64,000 nucleotides of DNA. Origin: Chlorobiales bacterium Clorobi_01 (GTDB lineage: Bacteria > Bacteroidota > Chlorobiia > Chlorobiales > Chlorobiaceae). The stretch's first letter is position 1. Each line of letters opens with the position of its first letter. The DNA lies in NCBI GenBank assembly GCA_001602925.1, contig LUZT01000006.1, forward strand, positions 64,569 to 128,568. The letters run 5' to 3'. The position numbers and the translations under genes are program-made. The notes under the pieces were generated by a model, which ran no database searches, had not been told where the DNA came from, and saw only the letters and a list, made by a program, of their open reading frames with translations. Of this stretch, positions 10,336 to 18,872 are shown piece after piece.

Positions 10336-10998
10336 ATGACGACTACACACAGCGGATTCAATCATCGTCTCAGAAATTATATCCTTAAAAAGCATGGTTC
10401 AGTCAACGCTTTCTGCAGGGCGGTAGGTATCAAATATCCAGCGCAGATGACTCCATATCTCAAAGGCAAGTGCCTGCCGGGAAAAAAGATGCTGGAACGG
10501 CTCGAAAAGGATGGGGCCGATATCGATTGGATTCTCACCGGCCATGCTGTAGGAGAACAGACCAGTCCGATCAGCGACGCGTTAGCGCTTTCCCGTTACA
10601 GGATGGATATTGATAATCTGCTCCGGCAGGTGCGGATGCACATTGGTCGCTTTGAAGAACGCCTCAAGCCAGCCATTGAAGCCTATGCCGTGCTTGACGA
10701 CGAAGAGAAGATCGTCGACTTGAGTAGCTCGATAGAGAAATTTCTGGATTTTGCGCCCGGTTCGCTTGCCGGTGTGGCGCTTTCGGAAATTCTTCATCCG
10801 GACGACTACCTGCATTTCAAGACGGCGCTTGATCGCCAGAAGCCTCATGAGGCGGTGCTCATGTTTTACTCGAGATTCAAGACCGGAGATGGTTCCTGGC
10901 TGAATGTCGAGTGGAGCCTTTCGGTCAAAAGAAAGCCCATGACTGATCAGGACGAATACACGATTATTCTGCGCAAAACGGATAACCCTCTTTTCTGA
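10336..10998 (+). CDS. HTH and PAS domain protein
   Basis: About 220 residues with two recognisable parts. Residues 1-75 look like a lambda-repressor-type helix-turn-helix region (NAFCRAVGIKYPAQMTPYLKG, then LERLEKDGADIDWILTG). Residues about 110-215 read as a PAS domain, with LAGVALSEILHPDDYLHF and the closing GSWLNVEWSLSVKR. No kinase, cyclase or receiver domain is attached, so it is probably a one-component transcriptional regulator whose PAS part senses a ligand or redox state. ATG 10336 is preferred to TTG 10327. It is monocistronic and is followed by two hairpins. The target genes are unknown. Confidence 0.7.
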   Translation: MTTTHSGFNHRLRNYILKKHGSVNAFCRAVGIKYPAQMTPYLKGKCLPGKKMLERLEKDGADIDWILTGHAVGEQTSPISDALALSRYRMDIDNLLRQVRMHIGRFEERLKPAIEAYAVLDDEEKIVDLSSSIEKFLDFAPGSLAGVALSEILHPDDYLHFKTALDRQKPHEAVLMFYSRFKTGDGSWLNVEWSLSVKRKPMTDQDEYTIILRKTDNPLF

Positions 10999-11013
10999 CC
11001 GCTTCGGGCAACG

Positions 11014-11039
11014 CCGGCATTTCATATGCTGAATGCCGG
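11014..11039 (+). repeat. inverted repeat / hairpin
   Basis: CCGGCATT and AATGCCGG form an 8-base stem just after the HTH-PAS stop. No T-tract follows directly; a terminator lies 14 bases further on. Confidence 0.6.
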
Positions 11040-11052
11040 TAGCAAGCAACAG

Positions 11053-11086
11053 GCCTCTTTCGCCTTTATGGCAGAGAGGCTTTTTT
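11053..11086 (+). terminator. Rho-independent terminator
   Basis: GCCTCT and AGAGGC bracket a 16-base loop and are followed by TTTTTT. It would end transcription of the HTH-PAS gene. Confidence 0.65.
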
Positions 11087-11196
11087 GCATGTTATTCCAT
11101 GGGGTGGTATTGCTCTGTCCCCGGATCGAGGGCATGGCAGGGAAGAACAAACTATTTTTTCTCGGCTGTGGTTGGTTAAGAAAAAAAGGAGCTTGT

Positions 11197-12381
11197 ATGC
11201 GTCTGATTCTCATGACAGGTAAAGGTGGCGTTGGCAAAACCTCTACGGCTGCGGCTACCGGTCTGCGTTGTGCCGAGCTTGGTTACAGAACCCTGGTTCT
11301 GAGCACTGACCCGGCGCATTCGCTTGCCGACAGTTTCGATGTGCCGCTTGGCCATGAGCCTCGCAAGATTTGCGAGAACCTCTGGGGCGCTGAACTTGAT
11401 GTGCTCGAAGAGCTCGAGCACAACTGGGGCAGCGTCAAACGCTATATGACCGAAGTGCTTCAGGCCAGGGGGCTGGACGGCGTGCAGGCCGAAGAACTCT
11501 CCATCCTGCCCGGCATGGATGAAATTTTCGGGCTGGTCAGGGTGTTTCGCCATCACAAGGAGGGCAATTTCGATGTGCTGATCATCGATTCTGCTCCTAC
11601 CGGCACAGCATTGCGCCTCCTGAGCATTCCCGAAGTGGGTGGCTGGTACATGCGACGGTTGTACAAACCGCTCGAAAAGATGGCTGTGTACCTGAGGCCG
11701 CTGGTGGAGCCGATTTTCAAGCCGCTTGCCGGCTTTTCGCTGCCCGACAAGGAGATGATGGATCTGCCCTACGAGTTTTACGAGCAGATCGAAGCGCTGG
11801 GCAAGATACTGACCGACAACAATGTGACGTCCGTGCGCCTGGTTACGAATCCTGAAAAGATGGTCATCAAGGAGTCCCTGCGGGCGCAGGCTTATCTCAG
11901 TCTCTACAACATCGCCATCGACATGGTTGTTGCCAACCGGATCATTCCCGATGAGGTGACCGATCCCTATTTCCAGTACTGGAAGGAGAACCAGACGCTT
12001 TACAGGCAGGAGATTATCGACAGTTTCAGCCCGCTGCCTGTCAGGGAGGTGCCTCTCTATTCAAGGGAAATATGCGGTATGGCCACCCTTGAAAAACTCA
12101 AAGAGATGCTTTACGGAGACGAGGATCCTTCACAGGTTTATTTCCGGCGGAATCCCTATCAGATCAAACAGTCGGAAGGCGGATACGATCTTGAACTGCT
12201 GCTTCCGGGCCTTCCTGATGAATCAGTTCAGTTGAGCAAGAGTGGTGACGAGCTGAATATCAGGATCGGTAACCACCGGCGGAACATGGTACTGCCTCAG
12301 GCGCTGGCGACGCTTAGAACCACCGGGGCGCGACGGGAAGGTGACCGGCTTATCATCGGCTTTTCAGAAGAGCTTTCGTGA
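11197..12381 (+). CDS. ArsA/Get3-family ATPase with C-terminal HSP20-like domain
   Basis: P-loop ATPase of the ArsA/Get3 family, 394 residues. The deviant Walker A motif GKGGVGKTS is at residues 8-16, switch I is [13 protein letters not shown], and Walker B is [15 protein letters not shown]. There is a single ATPase module rather than the two of arsenite-pump ArsA. The last 70 residues ([20 protein letters not shown] onward) form the small beta-sandwich known as the ArsA_HSP20 domain. No arsB or arsR lies nearby, so arsenite efflux is unlikely; the role is probably chaperone-like. The start at 11197 follows AAAAAAGGAGCTTGT; an upstream in-frame ATG is not supported. Confidence 0.86.
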   Translation: MRLILMTGKGGVGKTSTAAATGLRCAELGYRTLVLSTDPAHSLADSFDVPLGHEPRKICENLWGAELDVLEELEHNWGSVKRYMTEVLQARGLDGVQAEELSILPGMDEIFGLVRVFRHHKEGNFDVLIIDSAPTGTALRLLSIPEVGGWYMRRLYKPLEKMAVYLRPLVEPIFKPLAGFSLPDKEMMDLPYEFYEQIEALGKILTDNNVTSVRLVTNPEKMVIKESLRAQAYLSLYNIAIDMVVANRIIPDEVTDPYFQYWKENQTLYRQEIIDSFSPLPVREVPLYSREICGMATLEKLKEMLYGDEDPSQVYFRRNPYQIKQSEGGYDLELLLPGLPDESVQLSKSGDELNIRIGNHRRNMVLPQALATLRTTGARREGDRLIIGFSEELS

Positions 12382-12537
12382 GTGGGCTGCCGGAGAGATG
12401 CAGATAGGCAAAACAGCTCCTGCTTCTAAAGGATGAAAAAAAGTGTAGAGTTTTTTTGATTTTTTTTATACAATCAACGGTAACAAGCTTTTTATATGCA
12501 GGGCTATACGCCGTTGAATCAACGGGAAGGAGGGGTA

Positions 12538-12816
12538 ATGTCGCAATTCAGGGTCGGTGACTCAATCATTTATCACAAGCCAAAAAGCTCCGTGTCGCCA
12601 GGGCCGAGAGCAAGGCAGGTCTACGCCCTTGAGCATGGTGAGCATTATCATTATGTGGTTGACAAGTTCTGGAAAGTGACTTCTGTTAACGGCGACGGCA
12701 CGATCGAAGTGATCACTCGTACGGGTAAAACGCATCTCCTGCCGGTCAACGACCCCAATATCAGCAAAGCCCATCCCTTGCAGCAGCTTTTTCACAGGAA
12801 GCGCTTTCCCAACTGA
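12538..12816 (+). CDS. conserved hypothetical small protein
   Basis: 92-residue basic protein, start fixed by GGAAGGAGGGGTA just before the ATG. It begins MSQFRVGDSIIYHKP and has a central GDGTIEVITRTGKTHLLP stretch, which suggests a small beta-barrel fold (CarD- or KOW-like), but this is only a fold impression. No cysteines, membrane segments or signal peptide. A terminator follows. Function unknown. Confidence 0.65.
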   Translation: MSQFRVGDSIIYHKPKSSVSPGPRARQVYALEHGEHYHYVVDKFWKVTSVNGDGTIEVITRTGKTHLLPVNDPNISKAHPLQQLFHRKRFPN

Positions 12817-12818
12817 TC

Positions 12819-12855
12819 AAAAAAAGCGTCTCTTGTCATGAGGGACACGCTTTTT
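12819..12855. terminator. bidirectional Rho-independent terminator
   Basis: AAAAAGCGT and ACGCTTTTT form a stem with A- and T-tracts on the two sides. It lies between two convergent genes and can serve both. Confidence 0.8.
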
Positions 12856-12863
12856 GCCTGCAC

Positions 12864-13097
12864 TTAATTTTCCCATTCGCCAACCGGCTCTGATCCGGTA
12901 CGGAGGTGTTTGGCCTCAGTATCGAACCAGAGTGGTTTTTCATGCCGCAGCATGCTTGCTACAACCTGGAACTCGGACGGGTTTGTGAACAGGTGGTTTT
13001 CGATGAGCTGGTTGCTTGAATCGTACAGCGCGATTCTTCCTTTGTGCTCAGCCAGATCCCAACGGCTGTAGTAGCTTGCGACAAGAATGTTAGCCAT
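12864..13097 (-). CDS. small conserved hypothetical protein
   Basis: 77-residue soluble protein beginning MANILVASYYSRWDLAEHKG, preceded by GGAAAGGCTCC. It contains no transmembrane segment, cysteine motif or known domain that I can name. The sequence reads as a compact alpha/beta protein. It may be co-transcribed with the upstream pentapeptide-repeat gene, 35 bases away. Function unknown. Confidence 0.6.
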   Translation of the reverse strand: MANILVASYYSRWDLAEHKGRIALYDSSNQLIENHLFTNPSEFQVVASMLRHEKPLWFDTEAKHLRTGSEPVGEWEN

Positions 13098-13132
13098 AAT
13101 GGAGCCTTTCCTGTTTAGCGTTACGGCCTCAG

Positions 13133-14452
13133 TTATTTATCGATGAAAACAGCGTTGTTGAGCGTTGCCCAGCCGCGTGTCGCCTTTTTGCCTGAAGGCG
13201 TGGTCGTGGCTGGAGAGATGAGCGCATTGGTCAGGTTCACTCCGATCAAGGTCGCACCGGTCAGGTCAGCCCCTTTCAGGGAAGCTTTTTCCAGATTGGC
13301 GTCGAACAGCGAGGCATTGGTCAGTATCGCTCCATCCAGATTCGCCCCGTAAAGCATCGCTCCATACAGTATGGCACCCTTGAGGTTGGCGCCTGAAAGG
13401 TCAGCACCCTTCAGGAATGCCCTGTCGAGGTTCGCACCTTCAAGATTCGCACCTTTCAGGTTTGCCTCTTTCATGTCAGCTCTCTGGAAGTTGACTCCGG
13501 CCAGGTTCGCTCCCGCCAGATTGGCCTTGTCAAGGTTGGCCCGCTCGAAATCAGACTTAGATAGTGACGCTTTTCTCAGATCGACGCCACCGAGTTCTGC
13601 ATGACCAAGTTTTTCCTCGGTCATTTCGATTTTCGCTTCAGGATTGTTCTGTCGCATGGCATTCCACTCCTCGACCTCCCTTACATCTGGCACGGGCTGT
13701 GCTGGAATGGCCTGAACGCCTCCCGCTGGCATGTTCTCCGGAATGATCACCGGCGCGGCTACGACCGGCGGCACGAACTCCAGTGGCGCGGCAGGTTCCT
13801 CTTTGGCGAAACGGGCGTCGTGCATCATTGCCCAGCCGCGAGTGACCGGCTCGCCCGAGGGCAGTACGCTGTTGTTTGACAGGGCAGCATCTTTCAGTAT
13901 GGCGTTTCCGAGGAATCGTGCTTTGTTGAACTGTGTGCCCTTGAGGTTTGCGCCTTCCATATCCGCTTCGAACAGCACCGCATCTTTGAGGCTGGCCTGT
14001 TCCAGATCGGCACCACTCATCTTCACCCATCTCAGGTTTGCTCTCGCAAGATTGGCCGCTTTCAGAGAGGCATCTTTCATGAAAGCACCGTTCAGGTTCG
14101 CGTCAGCAAGCCAGGCGTGGGCGGCATTGACGGCTTTCATGTTGGCTTTTTTCAGATAAGTCATTGACAGGTTCGCACCCTCGAGATTTGCCTTGTCGAG
14201 TGACGCGCCGCTGAGATCGGCTTTGGAGAGATTGGCTTTCGACAGATTCGCGCCGTTCAGCTTCGCATCCTCGAGATTGGCTTTGGAGAGGTCGATAGCA
14301 AGCTCCGGATGTTGATTTCGCATGGCATTCCATTCAGCGACGCTTTTCTGGAGCAACTGCAGCTGATCGCGGTTATAGGCATGGGCAATGGATGGGGCGG
14401 AGAGCGTGATCGCAAGAATGATTGCCGGAAAGGCCGGGCTGTGGATTTTCAT
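13133..14452 (-). CDS. secreted pentapeptide-repeat protein with internal duplication
   Basis: 439-residue exported protein with a signal peptide ending SIAHAY (residues 1-24). The rest is two copies of the same module. Each begins with a conserved EWNAMR...NPE head, continues with tandem A(D/N)LxxA pentapeptide repeats (about 30 in the first copy and 27 in the second), and ends with SG-x-x-x-TRGWA and a short AxF tail. Such repeats fold as a right-handed quadrilateral beta-helix. Known members mimic DNA or scaffold membranes; the signal peptide argues for a periplasmic or surface role here. Start chosen at the ATG that opens the signal peptide, not the frame's upstream ATG at 14578. Confidence 0.82.
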   Translation of the reverse strand: MKIHSPAFPAIILAITLSAPSIAHAYNRDQLQLLQKSVAEWNAMRNQHPELAIDLSKANLEDAKLNGANLSKANLSKADLSGASLDKANLEGANLSMTYLKKANMKAVNAAHAWLADANLNGAFMKDASLKAANLARANLRWVKMSGADLEQASLKDAVLFEADMEGANLKGTQFNKARFLGNAILKDAALSNNSVLPSGEPVTRGWAMMHDARFAKEEPAAPLEFVPPVVAAPVIIPENMPAGGVQAIPAQPVPDVREVEEWNAMRQNNPEAKIEMTEEKLGHAELGGVDLRKASLSKSDFERANLDKANLAGANLAGVNFQRADMKEANLKGANLEGANLDRAFLKGADLSGANLKGAILYGAMLYGANLDGAILTNASLFDANLEKASLKGADLTGATLIGVNLTNALISPATTTPSGKKATRGWATLNNAVFIDK

Positions 14453-14686
14453 GGTGCGATGTTGTATGGTGTCTGGAAGAATGCTGACTTGACGGGCGTG
14501 CCGTTCGTTTTCCGTTGCAAGCAGCAGCTTATGTTGAAACTTAATGAAAAAGAGAGAGTCCATCAGGCTCTTTCCCATACTGGCGTTCTCTTTTTTATAA
14601 AAAAATGCTGGAAACAGAGTGCCTGTAGAAATGGTTTTGTTTGTTGAATACCAGTTTGAAAGGAAACTCGATAATCAGGAAGCATC

Positions 14687-15388
14687 ATGGCTCATAAATC
14701 GGAATACGGAAAAAAAGTGCTGGTGGCCGGAGCTACGGGCAAAACCGGCAGTTGGGTTGTCAAGCGCCTGTTGCATTATGGCGTGCCGGTCAGGGTTTTT
14801 GTCAGATCTGAGGAGAAAGCGAGAAGTCTGTTCGGAGAGGGCGTCGAGGTTGCGACTGGGAAAATCCAGGATGCCGAGGCAATCCGCCGGGCGGTCAGCG
14901 GCTGTGACGCGGTCATCTCTGCGCTCGGTTCATCGGCGATGAGCGGTGAGGCCTCGCCGTCTGAGGTTGACCGTGATGGCGCGATCAGGCTGATCGACGA
15001 GGCCGCCAAGGCTGGCGTGCGGCATTTCGCAATGGTCAGCTCAATTGCGGTGACCAAGTGGTTTCATCCGCTCAACCTGTTTGGCGGCGTTCTCAGCATG
15101 AAGCTTGCTGCCGAGGAGCATCTTCGGAAAATCTTCGGTTCTGAAGGGCGTTCATACACGGTTATCCGCCCCGGTGGTCTCAGGGATGGCGAGCCGCTCC
15201 AGCACCGGCTGCATGTCGAGCAGGGCGATCACTTGTGGAATGGCTGGATGAACCGGTCAGACGTGGCCGAACTGGCCGTGCTTTCACTGTGGGTTGAAAA
15301 GGCGGCAAACAAAACCTTCGAGGTGATTATCGAGACTCCGGAGCCGCAGGAGTCGCTTGCCGACTGCTTTGACAAGCTCGCTGAATAG
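14687..15388 (+). CDS. atypical short-chain dehydrogenase / NAD(P)-binding protein
   Basis: 233-residue Rossmann protein of the atypical SDR (NmrA-like, YwnB/SDR_a5) type. The N-terminal nucleotide-binding motif is VLVAGATGKTGSWVVKRLL, followed by an arginine at the end of the second strand (VFVRSEE), which suggests NADP(H) preference. ISALGSS matches the third strand. The YxxxK catalytic pair is not obvious, so it may be a redox sensor or reductase with an unusual active site. It is divergent from the pentapeptide gene and convergent with csmD. Related proteins in phototrophs include tetrapyrrole and divinyl reductase relatives, but I cannot assign a substrate. Confidence 0.75.
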   Translation: MAHKSEYGKKVLVAGATGKTGSWVVKRLLHYGVPVRVFVRSEEKARSLFGEGVEVATGKIQDAEAIRRAVSGCDAVISALGSSAMSGEASPSEVDRDGAIRLIDEAAKAGVRHFAMVSSIAVTKWFHPLNLFGGVLSMKLAAEEHLRKIFGSEGRSYTVIRPGGLRDGEPLQHRLHVEQGDHLWNGWMNRSDVAELAVLSLWVEKAANKTFEVIIETPEPQESLADCFDKLAE

Positions 15389-15409
15389 CAGGAGCTGGGG
15401 AGACTGCAT

Positions 15410-15440
15410 ACCGGAATCCCGACTTTGCCAGGATTCCGGT
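15410..15440. terminator. bidirectional hairpin between SDR gene and csmD
   Basis: Perfect 10-base stem (ACCGGAATCC and GGATTCCGGT) with an 11-base loop, in the space between two convergent genes. No long T-tract, so termination is likely but not certain. Confidence 0.6.
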
Positions 15441-15473
15441 TCTGCAGGTGGTTGGCAATCTCTGATGAGCGGT

Positions 15474-15815
15474 TCAGATCTTCTTTGCCGGAAGAACCGA
15501 TCCGATAGCGTTCGTGACGGTGCTCACTCCCGACTGGGCGACCGAAACGGCTGAATTTGCCACAGCTCCAGCCAGGTTGGCCACGGCACCACCAAGCTCT
15601 CCCAGCGCGCCGGTCAAGGTTCCGGCAGCCTCGCTCACCGTCTTGACCGATACCGAAACAGCGTTAGTAAGGCTCTGCGCAGCATTGGTGACGGCAGGCA
15701 CTGCGGACTGGATGGTGTTTGAAATCAGATTGAGCTGGTTGACTCCGGCCTCAGTTATGCTTTTGACGGCGAAGTCGAATGACTTCATAGTGTCGATTTT
15801 TTCCTCGTCTGCCAT
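15474..15815 (-). CDS. csmD: chlorosome envelope protein of the CsmC/CsmD family, probably CsmD
   Basis: Protein of the lipid monolayer around the chlorosome, the bacteriochlorophyll antenna of green sulfur bacteria. Start at 15815 (MADEEKIDTMKS) preceded by AAAAAAGGAGAAACC; this gives 113 residues, which fits the roughly 11 kDa size of CsmD rather than the larger CsmC. The N-terminal 40 residues are amphipathic, and the rest is very rich in Ala, Val, Ser, Thr and Gly in long helical runs (NLAGAVANSAVSVAQSG). The next gene upstream is csmE, another chlorosome gene, on the same strand. Telling CsmD from CsmC with certainty needs an alignment. Confidence 0.8.
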   Translation of the reverse strand: MADEEKIDTMKSFDFAVKSITEAGVNQLNLISNTIQSAVPAVTNAAQSLTNAVSVSVKTVSEAAGTLTGALGELGGAVANLAGAVANSAVSVAQSGVSTVTNAIGSVLPAKKI

Positions 15816-15981
15816 AATGGTTTCTCCTTTTTTGATTTTGAATTGAGTCTTTGAGTGATCGAATTTCGTCCCGGCGCTGTCAGCAAATGGTAAATACCTC
15901 AAAAATCAACAGCACGGGTATTGCTCTGTAAAAATGTACTCATTCGCCGATAACCCTTCAAACGAAGGCGGATTGGAAAAC

Positions 15982-16008
15982 AAAAAAGGGCTTTAAAGCC
16001 CTTTTTTT
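15982..16008 (-). terminator. csmE terminator
   Basis: A-tract, GGGCTTTAAAGCCC palindrome and T-tract directly after the csmE stop codon. On the minus strand this is a near-ideal Rho-independent terminator and would separate csmE from csmD transcription. Confidence 0.85.
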
Positions 16009-16024
16009 GCAACATCAGCGATGT

Positions 16025-16273
16025 TCACTTCTCAAATCTGCTTTTCACCTCTTTGCTCGGTGTGGCATAACCGGAATACTTCGGAGATGAACCCTTCAGC
16101 CCCGCGCTGCCGCCATAAAGATGAGGGTAGGCATTTGCACCGAGTCTTTTGGTAGTTTTGCCGATATTTTCAAGGGCATCACCGACTACCCACCAGTGGC
16201 CATCGATAAATACCTCAAGAAACCTGCCATAGGCTTCAGCTCCTTGGACGAATGCTCCGCTTGGGTTGTTCAT
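16025..16273 (-). CDS. csmE: chlorosome protein CsmE
   Basis: 82-residue CsmA/CsmE family protein. CsmA forms the baseplate that binds bacteriochlorophyll a next to the FMO protein; CsmE is its paralogue in the chlorosome envelope. The conserved core is visible as GRFLEVFIDGHWWVVGDAL, with the histidine of GHW corresponding to the pigment-binding position, followed by the family ending SSPKYSGYATPSKEVKSRF. In CsmA this last stretch is cleaved off on maturation, and the same may happen here. AAGGAT lies upstream of the ATG. Terminated by a strong hairpin before csmD. Confidence 0.88.
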   Translation of the reverse strand: MNNPSGAFVQGAEAYGRFLEVFIDGHWWVVGDALENIGKTTKRLGANAYPHLYGGSAGLKGSSPKYSGYATPSKEVKSRFEK

Positions 16274-16367
16274 GGTGAAAAATCCTTGTTAGTGAATAGT
16301 CATAGCTTACCCCAAGTTAAAAAAAATAATAGAGCGGTGCAACAAAGATTCTGCGGCTTTGTGCCGG

Positions 16368-16730
16368 TCAGGCCAACATGCGCAGGCACATGAGCAGTTC
16401 CTGGCCGCCAAACGGCTTTTTGAGCGTGGCATTGGCCCCAACGGCATCGGCAAGCAGCAGGAAATTTTCGGGACCAGCTTTTCCGCCACCCGAAATGGCC
16501 AGAATTTTCACGGCGGGATTGATCTTGCGCACCTCCATGATCGTTTCGATGCCCTCTTTTTCAGGCATGATCAGATCGGTGATAATAATAGAGATGTCTT
16601 TCTCCTGCTGAAGTTTGATCAATCCTTCTGCGCCGTTTTCCGCTTCGGTAACGGCATAGTTTTCCTTTTTCAGCGTTGTGGTTATGAATTTTCTGACGGA
16701 AGGATCGTCGTCGATGACAAGAATTTTCAT
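16368..16730 (-). CDS. CheY-like response regulator receiver
   Basis: Single-domain receiver of 120 residues: acidic pocket IDDDPS, phosphoacceptor Asp in IIITDLIMPEKEG, Thr/Ser position in LAISGGG and Lys in LKKPF. There is no output domain. The gene overlaps the end of the hybrid kinase gene by four bases (ATGA), so they are translated together and it is the probable phosphate acceptor. It is a close paralogue of the receiver encoded on the other side of the kinase, sharing LMPEKEGI and AISGGG. Confidence 0.88.
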   Translation of the reverse strand: MKILVIDDDPSVRKFITTTLKKENYAVTEAENGAEGLIKLQQEKDISIIITDLIMPEKEGIETIMEVRKINPAVKILAISGGGKAGPENFLLLADAVGANATLKKPFGGQELLMCLRMLA

Positions 16731-18799
16731 ATTTCTGTGAGGAGATTGGTTGTTGATGAGAGTACTTCTTTGACAGCCAACGCCAAGTGAGCGAGCTTGA
16801 GCGGTTTTTTTAACAGGCGGTTTATGCCGTAGTGTCTCAGCGGCATATCGTGGTCAATCATTTTTCCGTATCCAGTCATCAGAATCACTGGAATCGAGGG
16901 CGCGATTTTGTGGATCTCGCTGCTCAGCTGTATGCCGGTCATTTCAGGCATGGTCAGGTCAGTGATTACCAGGTCAAACTGGTCTGGTTGTTCTCTGAAG
17001 AGTTTCAGTGCCTCGACCGGAGAGTTTTCTGCCCTGATATTATAGCCGAGCTTGGTCATCATGATCGTTACCAGATTCACTGTAGCCGGTTCATCGTCGA
17101 TAAAGAGCACACTGGCAGCATATTTTGCTAACAGGGGGTTTTGTTCCAATCTGTCGGGGGTGTTACTCTTGATAACCGGCAGCCAGACATGGAACGCAGA
17201 GCCCTTCCCTTGCGCGCTTTCGACGCTGATATGTCCGTTGGTGCCGGTCACGATGCCGTGAACGACCGACAGGCCGAGTCCAGAGCCTTTTTCGACCGAT
17301 TTTGTCGTGAAGAATGGTTCGAAAATACGTTCTATGGCTCTGTTATCCATACCGGTTCCGGTATCGGAAATGATCAGTTCTGCATAGTTGCCATCAGGCA
17401 GTTCCGGTGCTATCGGCGGCATTCCGTTTCCGGTGCTCACTTCCCTGAGCACGATCTTCAGGACTCCGCCAGTCTGTTCCATCGCATGGAGGGCATTGGT
17501 GCACAGATTGACGACGACCTGGTGCATCTGGGTCGGGTCTGCGATAACCTTGTGGCATGAACTGTCAATATCCTCTTCAATGGAAACGGTCGATGGCAGC
17601 GATGGCCGCATAAGCCGGATCACTTCGTCAATGACCTCCTGAATGCTTACAGGCGCGGTCTTGCCCTCTTCTGCCTTGCTGAAGGTCAGGATTTGTGAGA
17701 CAAGCTTTTGTGCCCGTTCTGCGGCCTGCATGATTTCAGCGAAATATTCATGTATCGGGTCATCTTCATCGATACCCGAAAGCCCCATTTCGGCGTAACC
17801 GAGAATCGGCGTGAGGATGTTGTTGAAGTCATGCGCGATACCGCCGGCCAGGGTCCCGATGGTTTCGAGTCTCTGCGATTTGCTCAGTTGCGATTCGAGC
17901 TTGCGTGTTTTTTCGAGTCTGGCGATCCGGTCGGTGACTTCGCACAGGATACCGTCGATTCCTGAAAAAAGTCCATCATCCGAGAACGATGACCTCATAT
18001 GGTCTTCGATCCAGTGCAGTTTTCCCTCCGGGGTGACTATACGGTAGACCAGAGTAAGGGAATGTTTGGCTTCCCTGAGTTTGCTGTAGGCGTTGCTCAG
18101 CATATGCCGGTCATCATGGTGAATCATCGAAAGGGTGTTCAGCCGGGTTGTTCCGGCATGCTCTGAAACAAGGGTTTTCAGAAAAGCCGGTGGCCGGAAA
18201 CGAACGGTGGCTTGCCCTGAGACATCAATGTGATAAATCGCCCCCGGGATATTGTCGACCAGCGCTTGCAGTTCCTCCGGCGCATTTTTTACCGGTGATT
18301 CGAGTTTGTCGTGCAGGCTTGCCAGTGCCTGCCGTGAACCGGTCAGGCATGACGGTTTACCGTTCTGGCTGCGTCCGGTGACCTTGCCGCAGTCGAGCAC
18401 CCGGATCCATTCGCCATTCTTATGGCGGACCCGCAGTTCAAATTCAAAACGCTCCATGCTGCCATCCAGAAGCTCTTCTATCGATTTTGTGACCACGCCA
18501 AGATCAGCCGGGTGGCACAGCTCACGCCACTGTTCCATCGTCAGCATATCAAACTCGGCCGAGTTGTAACCGCTAATGACAGCCCATTGGCGGTCGATAA
18601 GAATCATCCCGTTTTCGACATTCCACTCCCAGTACCCTGCCCGGGCTGATTCAAGAGCCGTCTTCAGCGCCTCCGCCTTCTGTTCGGCAACCGCGGCTCT
18701 GCTTTCAAGCATGGCGATTTTTTGCTCAAGCGCTTCGATGCTCCCCTTGGGCATGTTGTTTTCAGCGCCTGCCGGCAAATGCGTTTTGTGCCTGTCCAT
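16727..18799 (-). CDS. PAS-containing hybrid sensor histidine kinase
   Basis: About 690-residue cytosolic hybrid kinase. After a coiled-coil start (EALEQKIAMLESRAAVAEQK) come two PAS domains, the first with GYWEWNVENGM and the second with NIPGAIYHIDVSGQ. The HisKA H-box is GGIAHDFNNILTPILGYAEM, and the ATPase boxes are DTGTGMDNRAIERIFEPFFTT and SGLGLSVVHG. A C-terminal receiver has IDDEPA and LVITDLTMPEMTG. No membrane segment is seen, so it senses an intracellular signal. The frame opens at a TTG (18856); I prefer ATG 18799, while ATG 18754 is also possible. It sits between two single-domain receivers, suggesting a phosphorelay. Confidence 0.87.
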   Translation of the reverse strand: MDRHKTHLPAGAENNMPKGSIEALEQKIAMLESRAAVAEQKAEALKTALESARAGYWEWNVENGMILIDRQWAVISGYNSAEFDMLTMEQWRELCHPADLGVVTKSIEELLDGSMERFEFELRVRHKNGEWIRVLDCGKVTGRSQNGKPSCLTGSRQALASLHDKLESPVKNAPEELQALVDNIPGAIYHIDVSGQATVRFRPPAFLKTLVSEHAGTTRLNTLSMIHHDDRHMLSNAYSKLREAKHSLTLVYRIVTPEGKLHWIEDHMRSSFSDDGLFSGIDGILCEVTDRIARLEKTRKLESQLSKSQRLETIGTLAGGIAHDFNNILTPILGYAEMGLSGIDEDDPIHEYFAEIMQAAERAQKLVSQILTFSKAEEGKTAPVSIQEVIDEVIRLMRPSLPSTVSIEEDIDSSCHKVIADPTQMHQVVVNLCTNALHAMEQTGGVLKIVLREVSTGNGMPPIAPELPDGNYAELIISDTGTGMDNRAIERIFEPFFTTKSVEKGSGLGLSVVHGIVTGTNGHISVESAQGKGSAFHVWLPVIKSNTPDRLEQNPLLAKYAASVLFIDDEPATVNLVTIMMTKLGYNIRAENSPVEALKLFREQPDQFDLVITDLTMPEMTGIQLSSEIHKIAPSIPVILMTGYGKMIDHDMPLRHYGINRLLKKPLKLAHLALAVKEVLSSTTNLLTEI

Positions 18800-18872
18800 T
18801 ACTGAAAGTTTGTGACTTGGTGCAGTTCGCTGGTGGATAGGTTTTTGATATGACAAAAAACACCGATCGGGC

